Shown here one piece after another: positions 37,221 to 45,446 of a DNA stretch of 64,000 nucleotides. Positions within the stretch are counted from its first letter, which is position 1, and each line of letters begins with the position of its first letter. The stretch spans positions 1-64,000 of the forward strand of contig NZ_JAHEOJ010000017.1 in assembly GCF_018595715.1 (NCBI RefSeq), in the 5' to 3' direction. Made by a program: the position numbers and the translations under genes. This DNA is from Glaciecola sp. XM2 (GTDB lineage: Bacteria > Pseudomonadota > Gammaproteobacteria > Enterobacterales > Alteromonadaceae). A model generated the notes under the pieces. It ran no database searches. It was not told the DNA's origin and saw only the letters and a list, made by a program, of their open reading frames with translations.

Positions 37221-38120
37221 TTACTCCATCATTTTTTCAATGGGTAGCACTAATATTGAGCTACAGCCAAGTGCTTTGAGTTTTTCCATGGTTTCCCAAA
37301 ACAATGTTTCAGAACTCACAACATGAATGGCAACACGCCCGTCAACACCTGACAATGGTAATACGGTGGGGTTTTCAGCACCGGGCAGCAGGCTTTTGAC
37401 TTGCTCTAAATACTCGGTAGGCGCATGCAACATGATGTATTTGCTTTCTTTTGCCTGCATTACACCATCTATTCTTGGAAGAAGGCGGCTTACTAACGCT
37501 TGTTTTTCTTCCGTTAATGGCTCACTTTTTTGGATGAAAACGGCCTTTGACTCAAATACTACGTCTTCTTCTCTAAGGCCGTTTGCTTCAAGTGTTGCAC
37601 CTGTGGACACAAGATCGCAGATGGCATCAGCAACGCCAGCACGTGGTGCTACTTCAACTGAGCCTGTGAGCATAACCGCTTGTGCTTGAATGTTTTTCTC
37701 AGCAAAGAAGCGTTCCAGCAAAAATGGATAAGTAGTGGCGACTTTTTTACCTTCAAGCGATGCGATTGAGGAGTAAGGCATTTCACTAGGTACGGCGATA
37801 GAAAGTCTACAGCCACCATAGTCCATGCGACGTAGTGTTTTGTATTCATAGTTTTTGTTTGCGGCTTTGCGCTCGAGCATTTTTTCTTCAAGCTCGTTCT
37901 CGCCGATAAAGCCCAAATCCACTACGCCATCCATTACCAAGCCTGGGATGTCGTCATCGCGTACGCGCAATAAATCAATAGGCTGATTAGTAGAATGAGC
38001 AATTAATAGGCGGTCGCGAATTTGAAGTTTAATGCCAATGGCTTTTAGCATAGCGATGCTGTCATCACTTAAACGTCCAGATTTTTGAACGGCTATTCTA
38101 AGTCTGTTGCTGTTGCTCAT
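37221..38120 (-). CDS. hisG: ATP phosphoribosyltransferase (long form)
   Basis: 299 aa, the long HisG form with a C-terminal regulatory domain (~225-299), so no HisZ is needed and histidine feedback is expected. It starts with [16 protein letters not shown], and the PRPP-binding segment reads [19 protein letters not shown]. It is the first gene of hisGDCBHAF, 171 bp downstream of the leader peptide and after the attenuator terminator. Confidence 0.97.
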   Translation of the reverse strand: MSNSNRLRIAVQKSGRLSDDSIAMLKAIGIKLQIRDRLLIAHSTNQPIDLLRVRDDDIPGLVMDGVVDLGFIGENELEEKMLERKAANKNYEYKTLRRMDYGGCRLSIAVPSEMPYSSIASLEGKKVATTYPFLLERFFAEKNIQAQAVMLTGSVEVAPRAGVADAICDLVSTGATLEANGLREEDVVFESKAVFIQKSEPLTEEKQALVSRLLPRIDGVMQAKESKYIMLHAPTEYLEQVKSLLPGAENPTVLPLSGVDGRVAIHVVSSETLFWETMEKLKALGCSSILVLPIEKMME

Positions 38121-38199
38121 TTGTTATCCCTTAAGTGTTTCATTCATATCAATCAAAGCAGGATGAAAGTTGTTTGAAGGTTTTGCATTTTTACAAAGG

Positions 38200-38228
38200 A
38201 AAAACCCCCGAAAGTTTCCTTCCGAGGG
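38200..38228 (-). terminator. his operon attenuator terminator
   Basis: On the minus strand, CCCTCGGAA pairs with TTTCGGGGG (9 bp with G-U pairs) and is followed by TTTTT (A's at 38200-38204). Its upstream arm (CGGAAGG, 38224-38218) can instead pair with CCTTCCG (38260-38254), giving the antiterminator. An earlier hairpin (38293-38266, AACC..CAGG/CCTG..GGTT) starts at the leader stop codon. Confidence 0.88.
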
Positions 38229-38291
38229 CTTCAAATTTCTACATTCGCCGACCCGGAAGGCATACAACCCTCCAGGCACATACCTGAAAGG

Positions 38292-38336
38292 TTATGTGTT
38301 GTGATGGTGATGATGAATGAAATTTGTATTGTTCAT
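38292..38336 (-). CDS. hisL: his operon leader peptide (14 aa, five consecutive His)
   Basis: ATG at 38336 and TAA ending at 38292 encode MNNTNFIHHHHHNT. Five consecutive His codons (CAT CAT CAC CAT CAC) near the end make translation sensitive to charged tRNA-His. Stalling there would free the antiterminator arm and allow read-through into hisG. This is the classical enterobacterial his attenuation design (E. coli HisL has seven His). Confidence 0.93.
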   Translation of the reverse strand: MNNTNFIHHHHHNT

Positions 38337-38364
38337 AAATGGTCCGGCGCTTTGATGACGCGAT

Positions 38365-38391
38365 AGTATATAAACCACGGCGTATAATCAA
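38365..38391 (-). promoter_or_regulatory. Probable sigma-70 promoter of the his operon
   Basis: On the minus strand, TTGATT (38391-38386), a 15-bp spacer and TATACT (38370-38365) lie about 30 bp upstream of the leader peptide ATG. The spacer is slightly short. Confidence 0.5.
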
Positions 38392-38508
38392 TAGTTAGGG
38401 CTGAATAACTTATAACATAGTGGTGTTTTGGGGCATCGTGAATCACCACACTTTGTAAGCAAATGTTAAGAGGTAATTGCAATATGCTAATATAGCCGCC
38501 ATATTGAA

Positions 38509-38563
38509 GAGGTCTTGTGCAGCTGCGCAAAACATGCAAGTAGACTTCGCGCAAGAAGACCTC
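38509..38563 (+). promoter_or_regulatory. Structured leader with alternative hairpins upstream of two unknown genes
   Basis: GAGGTC-TT-GTGC (38509-38520) can pair with GCGC-AA-(GAA)-GACCTC (38549-38563) in a long stem. The same TTGTGC can instead form a local hairpin with GCGCAA (TTGTGC-AGCT-GCGCAA, 38515-38530). The two folds exclude each other. A 20-codon frame (ATG 38534 to TAA 38596, MQVDFAQEDLKVERGNAQRV) overlaps the 3' arm and ends seven bases before the next gene. A TAATAT box (38488-38493) could start the transcript. Confidence 0.45.
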
Positions 38564-38602
38564 AAGGTCGAGCGAGGCAACGCCCAGAGGGTTTAACATG
38601 AG

Positions 38603-38839
38603 GTGCGAGTGAACAATCCATTTAAAACGCTCAATCAAAAAGCAAAACGAGCCATTAGAGATAAAGCGATACAGCGTGCTAAGACGCGAATTGTATTGCT
38701 GCAAAAAAAGCCTGAAGACTTCGAGCCAGATGAGCTTGAAGTAATTGTGCAGGAGGAAGAAAGTAAGATTTATTCTGCGATTAAAGAAAAAGGCTTGTTG
38801 GCGGTGCTTGCAGTGCTCGGCTTGAATATTTTTGGATAG
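38603..38839 (+). CDS. Small hypothetical protein (78 aa)
   Basis: A GTG start at 38603 (or GTG 38609) follows AGAGGG and GAGG. The product is basic at the N terminus (NPFKTLNQKAKRAIRDKAIQRA), acidic in the middle (KPEDFEPDELEVIVQEEE), and ends in a short hydrophobic stretch (GLLAVLAVLGLNIFG), perhaps a membrane tail. I recognise no family. It is 2 bp before the next gene and probably co-transcribed with it behind the structured leader. Confidence 0.68.
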   Translation: MRVNNPFKTLNQKAKRAIRDKAIQRAKTRIVLLQKKPEDFEPDELEVIVQEEESKIYSAIKEKGLLAVLAVLGLNIFG

Positions 38840-38841
38840 TT

Positions 38842-39309
38842 ATGAATAAACTGATAAACATCATCTTGTCTGGGTTACTGTGGCGCCGCTATAAGTTTTT
38901 ATTGGTGAGCTTGCTTGTGTTGATTGTTTTTATTTTTCTAAGTGGTCAACTGCACCAAGATTATTTAAGTTACGCACAAAGCACCGACTCGGTGAGTGTG
39001 GGTTGGTCTTTTGCAATCAAATGGTTATCTTGGCTAGTCGCGGTTGTTGTGTTTTTTGCGTTGAACAATTGGCACAACAATAAGAAACAAGCGCAAGTGG
39101 ATGTGAAGGATAATAACTCAACCTTGCAACGCATCTTAAGTTGGAAAAAAGCGCATCCAGAGGAGGAGCAAAATAAGCGTGAGCGCAACCCATCTGATGA
39201 GCAAGTAGATAGAAGTGATGACCCCTTTGCGCACCTGCGTGAAAAAGACAAGCTGAGAACATACGCCGATATCATCATTGATAAAAAACCCTCAAAGCCC
39301 AAGCAATGA
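38842..39309 (+). CDS. Hypothetical two-helix membrane protein (155 aa)
   Basis: ATG 38842, 2 bp after the 78-aa gene. Two membrane helices (FLLVSLLVLIVFIFLSG at ~19-36 and WLSWLVAVVVFFAL at ~60-75) are followed by a hydrophilic charged tail of about 80 residues (PEEEQNKRERNPSDEQVDRS; end KKPSKPKQ). I recognise no family. It likely works with the small protein encoded just upstream, judged only by position. Confidence 0.7.
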   Translation: MNKLINIILSGLLWRRYKFLLVSLLVLIVFIFLSGQLHQDYLSYAQSTDSVSVGWSFAIKWLSWLVAVVVFFALNNWHNNKKQAQVDVKDNNSTLQRILSWKKAHPEEEQNKRERNPSDEQVDRSDDPFAHLREKDKLRTYADIIIDKKPSKPKQ

Positions 39310-39344
39310 GCAACCTTTCGCTTACTTTATAAGCTTAGCGCTGA

Positions 39345-41069
39345 TCAGAAGTAAACGATATTTAGCAGGGTAAGCACCACACTTGAATAGAGCACAGATA
39401 TGGGCAGTCCCATTTTTATAAAGTGAGAAAATTTGTACTCTGACGCACTAAAAACAAGCAAGTTAGTTTGATATCCATAAGGTGAGATAAAGCTCGCGCT
39501 GGCAGCAAATGCGACTGCGAGGGCAAAAGGCATCACCGGCAGGTTCATAGCTATCACCATGCCATAAGCAAACGGGAACATCAGTGCCGCTGCCGCATTG
39601 TTGGTGACAAACTCAGTAAGCAGAACAGTCAACAAATAGACGCTGATAAGGGCATAAATCGGGTGCATTTGCACGAGGGTAGGGCTAATGGACTCAGTTA
39701 AGTGGCTTATCACTCCTGAGTTTTCTAGAGCAGCAGCAAGAGATAAGGCGCCAATGATCACAATCATCAAGTTAAGCGGAATACTGCGTTTGATATCGGC
39801 TAGGGACGACACGTTTGCCAGCACTAATGCAGCAGTCAAGAATAAAAGCCCCACCGCAAGAGGAACAAGCGACATTGCCGCTAAGACAATCGTGCCAAGA
39901 AACCCTGCTAGGGTGAAATACTCTTGCCAAGGTTTAAGCTTGCGCGTCATCTTTTGTTCAGAGACAACAAAGAAGTTTTTCGAGATATTAGAACGCTGCT
40001 GAAAATCATTACCCGTAGCCAGGAGTAAGAAATCCCCAGCTTTAAGCTTCAATTCTCCAATCTTGCCTGAAATAGACTCACCGTCTCGCCTAATGGCCAC
40101 CACCGCTGCGTCAAACAGTGCACGAAAACCTACTTCTTTTAGTGTCTTGTTAATAATGGGTGCGCGATTGGAAATGATCACTTCAGTGAGATTGTCGTGA
40201 AGCAGGCCATCGGCTTCAGCAAACATCGTTAAACCTTTTATGTGTTCAATATTATCGAGCTTTTGTACATTACCTGTAAAAATCAATTTGTCGTCTTGCT
40301 GGATTGTAAAGTTGGGCGAGACAGGCGAAATCACCTTGTTTTGCCTGACCACTTCAATCAAAAACAGTTCTGGCAAGTTACGCAGATGATTTTGCTCAAC
40401 GGTTTTGCCAATCAGTTCGGAGTCAGCCTCAACGTCCGCCTCCAACAAGTAACTAGCATAATTATCTTTAGCACCTTTTAGTTCGGGTAGAAGCGGGTGC
40501 ATAAAAAACAATAAAACTCCACATAACAAGCCTGCCGTTAAGCCAAACAGCGTGAAGTCAAAAAAGGCAAAACCTGGATGCCCATGTTCAATCAAAAAAC
40601 TGTCTACAATAAGATTGGTCGAGGTGCCGATGAGTGTGACTGTGCCACCTAGAATCGCCGCGTATGAAAGCGGGATTAATAATTTGGAGGGAGCATGCTG
40701 GGTATTTTGCTTGATTGGCCCTATTAAGCTTGCGACTACTGCGGTGTTATTTAAAAGGGCTGAAGAGCCAAATGTCACCGCAAACATCCGTATAAAGCTG
40801 CGCGTGTATGAGGCAGATATAATCGCTCTGCCTAGTCTCTTAACAAAGGCGGTTTTATCAATAGAGTGGCTGACTAATAGCAGTAAAATTAGCGTCACAA
40901 GGCCTAAGTTTGTCGCGTTTTTTAAAACGTTATCAAAGGTAATTTGTTGTGTGAGTAATAACACCAGTGTGCATGCGCCGAAGATGCCTGCAGGTCGACG
41001 ATTCGTAAACACTAAGCTTGCGATAGTGAAGAAGAAAACGGCAACAACAATGAATTGGTCTACTAACAT
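39345..41069 (-). CDS. SLC13-family permease with two RCK_C (TrkA-C) domains
   Basis: 574 aa. N-terminal helices with a DASS/ArsB-type fold (GTSTNLIVDSFLI, the family's SNT-like sodium motif), a cytosolic segment (~205-370) with two TrkA-C modules (e.g. ELIGKTVEQNHLRNLPELF and LKLKAGDFLLLATG), then further helices with NNAAAALMFPFAYG. Such permeases near cys genes usually import sulfate with Na+; arsenite or dicarboxylate transport is less likely. It lies 128 bp downstream of cysN, beyond a terminator and next to a palindrome (41101-41126), so it may have its own promoter. Confidence 0.88.
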   Translation of the reverse strand: MLVDQFIVVAVFFFTIASLVFTNRRPAGIFGACTLVLLLTQQITFDNVLKNATNLGLVTLILLLLVSHSIDKTAFVKRLGRAIISASYTRSFIRMFAVTFGSSALLNNTAVVASLIGPIKQNTQHAPSKLLIPLSYAAILGGTVTLIGTSTNLIVDSFLIEHGHPGFAFFDFTLFGLTAGLLCGVLLFFMHPLLPELKGAKDNYASYLLEADVEADSELIGKTVEQNHLRNLPELFLIEVVRQNKVISPVSPNFTIQQDDKLIFTGNVQKLDNIEHIKGLTMFAEADGLLHDNLTEVIISNRAPIINKTLKEVGFRALFDAAVVAIRRDGESISGKIGELKLKAGDFLLLATGNDFQQRSNISKNFFVVSEQKMTRKLKPWQEYFTLAGFLGTIVLAAMSLVPLAVGLLFLTAALVLANVSSLADIKRSIPLNLMIVIIGALSLAAALENSGVISHLTESISPTLVQMHPIYALISVYLLTVLLTEFVTNNAAAALMFPFAYGMVIAMNLPVMPFALAVAFAASASFISPYGYQTNLLVFSASEYKFSHFIKMGLPISVLYSSVVLTLLNIVYF

Positions 41070-41153
41070 TTAGGCATAGCGTCGTTATTATTTGCGTTAA
41101 GACTAAGACCTATTGGTCAATTAGTCTAGGCGCATTTGGTCATGAGTTAGAAC

Positions 41154-41181
41154 AAAAAGGATGGGCATAAACATACCCATC
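41154..41181 (-). terminator. Terminator after cysN
   Basis: On the minus strand, GATGGGTAT (41181-41173) pairs with ATGCCCATC (41168-41160) around a GTTT loop and runs into CTTTTTG. It lies 17 bp after the cysN stop and separates it from the SLC13 gene. Confidence 0.82.
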
Positions 41182-41197
41182 TTTAAGATATGGCCTG

Positions 41198-42607
41198 TTA
41201 TTTGAGCTGCGTAATATCTGCAGCACCCCAATGCGGGAAGTGTTTTCTGACAAGTGCATTAAACTCTAACTCAAATTCTGAGTATTTTGATGCGCTATAG
41301 GTCGACTCATTTTGAGCAATCACCATACCTGCACCCACCGTACCGTTTGTTAGTCGGTCAATCACAATAAACGCGCCTGTAGCTCGGTTATCGGTATACG
41401 CATCACAAGCGACGCTTTGCGTTAAGCGAATATCTACCACACCAATTTCATTGAGATTCAAGTGTAGCGCTTCGCTATGAGCCATGGTGTTAACGTCAAT
41501 TTTATGATCAATATTGGCAATGCTGCCGCTTACTTGTTTAGTTGCAAACTTAAAGTTGTATTGCTTATTGGGGATCATGGCGTCTTCAGACATCCATACC
41601 ATATGGCTTTTAAATAAATTACCGTGCAGAGGCATGCTGTTGGCCTTTACCATCATGTCGCCACGAGAGATGTCTATTTCATCTTCAAGGGTAATGGTGA
41701 CCGCGTTAGGGGCTTCACTTTCTGCTAAATCCCCGTCGAAAGTGGTGATGGTTTTTACTTTAGAGCGTTTACCAGAGGGCAAGACGGTGAGCTCTTCACC
41801 GACGCTTATGGCGCCAGATAAAATAGTGCCTGCAAACCCCCGAAAGTTCAGATGAGGACGATTAACATATTGCACAGGAAACCTGAAATCTTCATCGTTT
41901 TGGTCGGTAATGGTAATACCTTCTAGCAGTTCCATAAGTAATTCGCCCTCAAACCAAGGCGTTTTTTCACTGCGGTTGACCACGTTATCACCCTCTAGCG
42001 CCGACAGTGGCACAAAACGGATGTCGGGAATGTTTAATGCCTTCGCAAATTCTAGGTAGTCTTTTTTAATGGCTTTGTACACGTCTTCTTTGTAGTCCAT
42101 TAAGTCCATTTTATTGACCGCGACGATGACGTGCTTAATGCCCAGTAAAGACGCTAAAAAAGAATGACGTTTAGTTTGCGTTTTTACACCCGCTCTTGCA
42201 TCAATTAAGATAATTGCCAGGTCGCACGTAGAGGCACCCGTAACCATATTTCTTGTATACTGCTCGTGTCCGGGTGTGTCGGCGATGATGAATTTACGTT
42301 TGTCGGTGCTAAAATAGCGATAAGCAACATCAATGGTGATGCCTTGCTCGCGTTCTGACTGCAGACCATCTACCAGCAGAGCCAAATCAACTTTCTCGCC
42401 AGTTGTCCCTACCTTTTTACTGTCTTGCGTGATAGCGGCGAGTTGATCTTCATAAATCATTTTTGAATCATGTAACAAGCGGCCAATCAAAGTACTTTTG
42501 CCATCATCTACGCTACCGCAGGTTAAAAACCGAAGAAGGTCTTTTTTCTCGTGTTGCTCTAAATACTCAGTAATGTCGGTTTGCAAAAGTGTGGTCTCGT
42601 CGTTCAT
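41198..42607 (-). CDS. cysN: Sulfate adenylyltransferase large subunit (GTPase)
   Basis: 469 aa from ATG 42607, one base after the cysQ stop; a TTG nine bases earlier is less likely. EF-Tu-like GTPase with P-loop GSVDDGKST, switch motif DTPGHEQY and NKMD. It drives APS formation by the CysD subunit. No APS-kinase domain is fused; cysC is separate. Its partner cysD, usually directly upstream, is absent here; cysQ occupies that place. Confidence 0.96.
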   Translation of the reverse strand: MNDETTLLQTDITEYLEQHEKKDLLRFLTCGSVDDGKSTLIGRLLHDSKMIYEDQLAAITQDSKKVGTTGEKVDLALLVDGLQSEREQGITIDVAYRYFSTDKRKFIIADTPGHEQYTRNMVTGASTCDLAIILIDARAGVKTQTKRHSFLASLLGIKHVIVAVNKMDLMDYKEDVYKAIKKDYLEFAKALNIPDIRFVPLSALEGDNVVNRSEKTPWFEGELLMELLEGITITDQNDEDFRFPVQYVNRPHLNFRGFAGTILSGAISVGEELTVLPSGKRSKVKTITTFDGDLAESEAPNAVTITLEDEIDISRGDMMVKANSMPLHGNLFKSHMVWMSEDAMIPNKQYNFKFATKQVSGSIANIDHKIDVNTMAHSEALHLNLNEIGVVDIRLTQSVACDAYTDNRATGAFIVIDRLTNGTVGAGMVIAQNESTYSASKYSEFELEFNALVRKHFPHWGAADITQLK

Positions 42608-42608
42608 A

Positions 42609-43406
42609 TCAGGCAATTACCATGAAAAAGGGGTTTAAAATTGAATCTTTTTGATTATATCGAAGTGGATGAGCGTCGGGGCTTAACGGGTCTTTGGTTT
42701 CCAGAACGGTTACCTTTCCCCCTGCAGCTAGCACAACAGCATGAGCTGCGGCTGTATCCCACTCACTGGTGGGGCCTACGCGCGGATACACATGGGCCGT
42801 GCCCTCTGCTACGCAGCATAACTTTAATGAGCTTCCCATGGCGATTAATTCGTTCTCGCCGCCAAGCGCAGAGAGTACAGTATTGATTTCTGGACTTTGA
42901 TGTGAGCGGCTACCAACCACCTTCCACACATCCCCCTCTTTGTGCTTTTGCGTTTTAAGCACGCTACGCTTCCCATCATGAAGTTTGTAAGCTTCGTTAT
43001 CCACCCATCCAACATAGGTCGATTTAAGCACCGGTGCATGCACTACACCGAGAGTGGGTTCGCCGTATTCAATAAGCGCAATATTGACGGTAAATTCACC
43101 GTTTTTCTTAATAAACTCTTTCGTACCATCTAGCGGGTCTACCAGCCAGTATCGACTCCAAGATTTTCGCGTTTCCCAGCTTATATCAGCCGACTCTTCC
43201 GATAAAATGGGGATGTCAGTAATATTGGCAAGGCTTTCGATAATGTGTAAATGCGCGGCTAAGTCAGCTTCTGTAAGTGGCGATGCATCATTTTTTTCAT
43301 AAATGGCAAAATCCTTTTCGTAAATCTCAAGAATTTTATCGCCGGCTTCTTGGCTTATGCGAATAATTTCATCTACCAACGTTTGGTTGACTTCAAATAT
43401 ACTCAT
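42609..43406 (-). CDS. cysQ: 3'(2'),5'-bisphosphate nucleotidase CysQ
   Basis: 265 aa, inositol-monophosphatase fold. Metal sites: [17 protein letters not shown] and the late [16 protein letters not shown]. It removes PAP, the by-product of PAPS reduction. Its start overlaps the cysC stop by 4 bp and it is 1 bp from cysN, so the three genes form one translationally coupled unit for sulfate activation. Confidence 0.95.
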   Translation of the reverse strand: MSIFEVNQTLVDEIIRISQEAGDKILEIYEKDFAIYEKNDASPLTEADLAAHLHIIESLANITDIPILSEESADISWETRKSWSRYWLVDPLDGTKEFIKKNGEFTVNIALIEYGEPTLGVVHAPVLKSTYVGWVDNEAYKLHDGKRSVLKTQKHKEGDVWKVVGSRSHQSPEINTVLSALGGENELIAMGSSLKLCCVAEGTAHVYPRVGPTSEWDTAAAHAVVLAAGGKVTVLETKDPLSPDAHPLRYNQKDSILNPFFMVIA

Positions 43407-43999
43407 GACACATACCCTTTTTGTTTTAATAGTTCGTACAGTCTTTGTGCGGTTGCGGTGGGCGGTTCATCCATAAAGTTAAGGTGAATCTCTGGTGCGG
43501 TCGGTGCCTGATAAGCTGAATCAATGCCGGTAAAATGTTTAATATCACCCTGACGTGCTTTTTTATATAGTCCCTTGGGGTCTCTTTGCTCACAAACTGC
43601 AAGGGGCGTATCGACGAACACCTCAACAAACTCACCTGCCTGCAATAACGAACGGCAATAGTCTCTGTCGTCTTTAAAAGGCGATATAAACGCGGTGATG
43701 ACAATCAGCCCAGAATCTACAAATAGCTTTGATAATTCGCTAATGCGGCGAATATTTTCAACACGTGCTTTGTCGTCAAACCCAAGGTCGCCACACAAAC
43801 CATGACGCACGTTGTCACCGTCAAGCAGATAGGTGTGATGGGATTGCTCATATAGCTTTTTCTCAAGTAAATTGGCTATCGTTGACTTACCCGAACCAGA
43901 CAAGCCAGTGAGCCAAATGACACTTGGTTTTTGGCCTAGGGCCTTTGCCCTATGTTCTTTATCGATTGTGGTTTCATGCCATTTTATGTTGCTAGTCAT
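43403..43999 (-). CDS. cysC: Adenylyl-sulfate kinase
   Basis: 198 aa from ATG 43999 (MTSNIKWHETTIDKEHRA, the usual CysC start; AAAGG upstream). A longer frame to 44098 adds unconserved sequence. P-loop GLSGSGKST, DGDNVRHGL and the FISPFKDDRD motif. It converts APS to PAPS with ATP. It is the first gene of cysC-cysQ-cysN. Confidence 0.96.
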   Translation of the reverse strand: MTSNIKWHETTIDKEHRAKALGQKPSVIWLTGLSGSGKSTIANLLEKKLYEQSHHTYLLDGDNVRHGLCGDLGFDDKARVENIRRISELSKLFVDSGLIVITAFISPFKDDRDYCRSLLQAGEFVEVFVDTPLAVCEQRDPKGLYKKARQGDIKHFTGIDSAYQAPTAPEIHLNFMDEPPTATAQRLYELLKQKGYVS

Positions 44000-44214
44000 A
44001 CAAGATAAGCCTTTATTTTTCATTTTCAATGAAAATGTCAGCGAGAACTGTGTGGAAACAAAGTGTGCGTCATACGCATGAATTGCTCTCACAGACATAT
44101 ATCAAAACTCTATATACATAGAACTTTAGCATATTTAAATTAAAGCAAGTATGACAATTCGGTCTTGGTAATTACTAATTGATAACTTATTCAATAGGGG
44201 GCGGTAAAGGGGGG

Positions 44215-45438
44215 TTAGCTCTTAAAAACGGCAGAACGTTGTTCTGACCATACGATGGCTTCATCGTAAGCAAGTACCATGGTATCTAAGTCAACGGCAT
44301 ACTCATCGCACCGTTTTGCAATTTCATCCCAGTCAGCTTTTTCAAACGCTTTGCTAAGTTCAATACAGTCAGCTAACCAACCTTGCTGCCTAACTAGCGC
44401 GAGTTTAAGTTCGGTGGACAGCGGTAATTGGCTTATCACGGCAGCAAGGTTTGAATCTAGCATTGCATCTAGCAAAGAAAGCATCCCAACCAGAAATGCA
44501 GAAGATAGCTTGTCGCTATGCACGGTGGCTTTCGCGAAGGCTTCGCAAAACTTAGCGCGCTGCAAAGACAGTTTCATTAACTCTGTGGGTTTTTGTTCAG
44601 AGAAGGTTGCGGCAAACAAGAGCATCACAAAGCGTTCAAGCTCCGCTTTACCAAGCACGACAACCGCCTGTTTTATACTTTCTATTTTATTTCGGCGCTT
44701 AAATAATGGTGATTGGGTGTAGCGAAGCAGCTTAAAAGATAATGCAGCATCTAGCTCAATAAGTTTCACAATTTGAGAAATATCAGTATTTTCTTTGGAT
44801 ACTTCATTAAGCAGGCTACTCAATAACGATTGTGAGGTGGATAAGGCAACGCTTTTCACCACTTCAGGCTTGCTGAAAAAATATCCTTGAAACAGCGTAA
44901 AGCCCAACCCTTTATAATGGGCAAACTCTTCTGCAGTTTCTACTTTTTCAGCTAACAAGCGTATGTGGGGATGACGCTTTGTAACATCCACAACGTCAAG
45001 CAATTGCTCTTGTGAAATGTCCATGCAGTCAACTTTGATGATTTTACATAAGGGGTAAAATTTTTCCCAATCTCTGTGGTGAATAAAATCATCAAGGGCA
45101 ATGGTATACCCGAGGTCGAATAATGCATGTACTGCTTGATATATATCGGCGGTTGGTTTGACACTTTCAAGCACTTCCACCACGATTTGATCCGGCGGCA
45201 ACAACTTTGCCTGCCCACTTAATATGGAGGCTTTAGTAAAATTAATAAAAGCTTGCTTATCGGCAGCGATGCGGTCGAGACCGAGATTTAGATGCAAATT
45301 TTCAATCATATTGGAAGTGGCCTTTTCTTCGTCAACCATAGGAAAAACGTTTTCCATACTGTTGCGATATAAAAGCTCGTACCCAAACAATTCTTTATCT
45401 GTATCTAAAATTGGCTGCCTAGCAGCAAAAAAAGCCAT
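44215..45438 (-). CDS. EAL-HDOD domain signalling protein
   Basis: 407 aa. The EAL-like domain (~1-195) is degenerate: the EAL triad reads ELL in GYELLYRN, though DDF (IALDDFIHH), KVD and QGYFFSKP remain; such YuxH/CdgJ-type proteins generally lack phosphodiesterase activity. The HDOD domain (~200-400), a non-catalytic HD relative, includes LIELDAALSFKLLRYTQS and AFLVGMLSLLDAML. These proteins affect motility or stress signalling by binding partners. It lies 8 bp after putP and is probably translated from the same mRNA, an unusual pairing. Confidence 0.9.
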   Translation of the reverse strand: MAFFAARQPILDTDKELFGYELLYRNSMENVFPMVDEEKATSNMIENLHLNLGLDRIAADKQAFINFTKASILSGQAKLLPPDQIVVEVLESVKPTADIYQAVHALFDLGYTIALDDFIHHRDWEKFYPLCKIIKVDCMDISQEQLLDVVDVTKRHPHIRLLAEKVETAEEFAHYKGLGFTLFQGYFFSKPEVVKSVALSTSQSLLSSLLNEVSKENTDISQIVKLIELDAALSFKLLRYTQSPLFKRRNKIESIKQAVVVLGKAELERFVMLLFAATFSEQKPTELMKLSLQRAKFCEAFAKATVHSDKLSSAFLVGMLSLLDAMLDSNLAAVISQLPLSTELKLALVRQQGWLADCIELSKAFEKADWDEIAKRCDEYAVDLDTMVLAYDEAIVWSEQRSAVFKS

Positions 45439-45446
45439 CTATGCGA

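Noticed and set aside
38333-38704. 123-codon minus-strand frame upstream of the his leader
   Set aside because: It overlaps the his promoter and the plus-strand leader and small gene; it has no RBS and a composition unlike protein.
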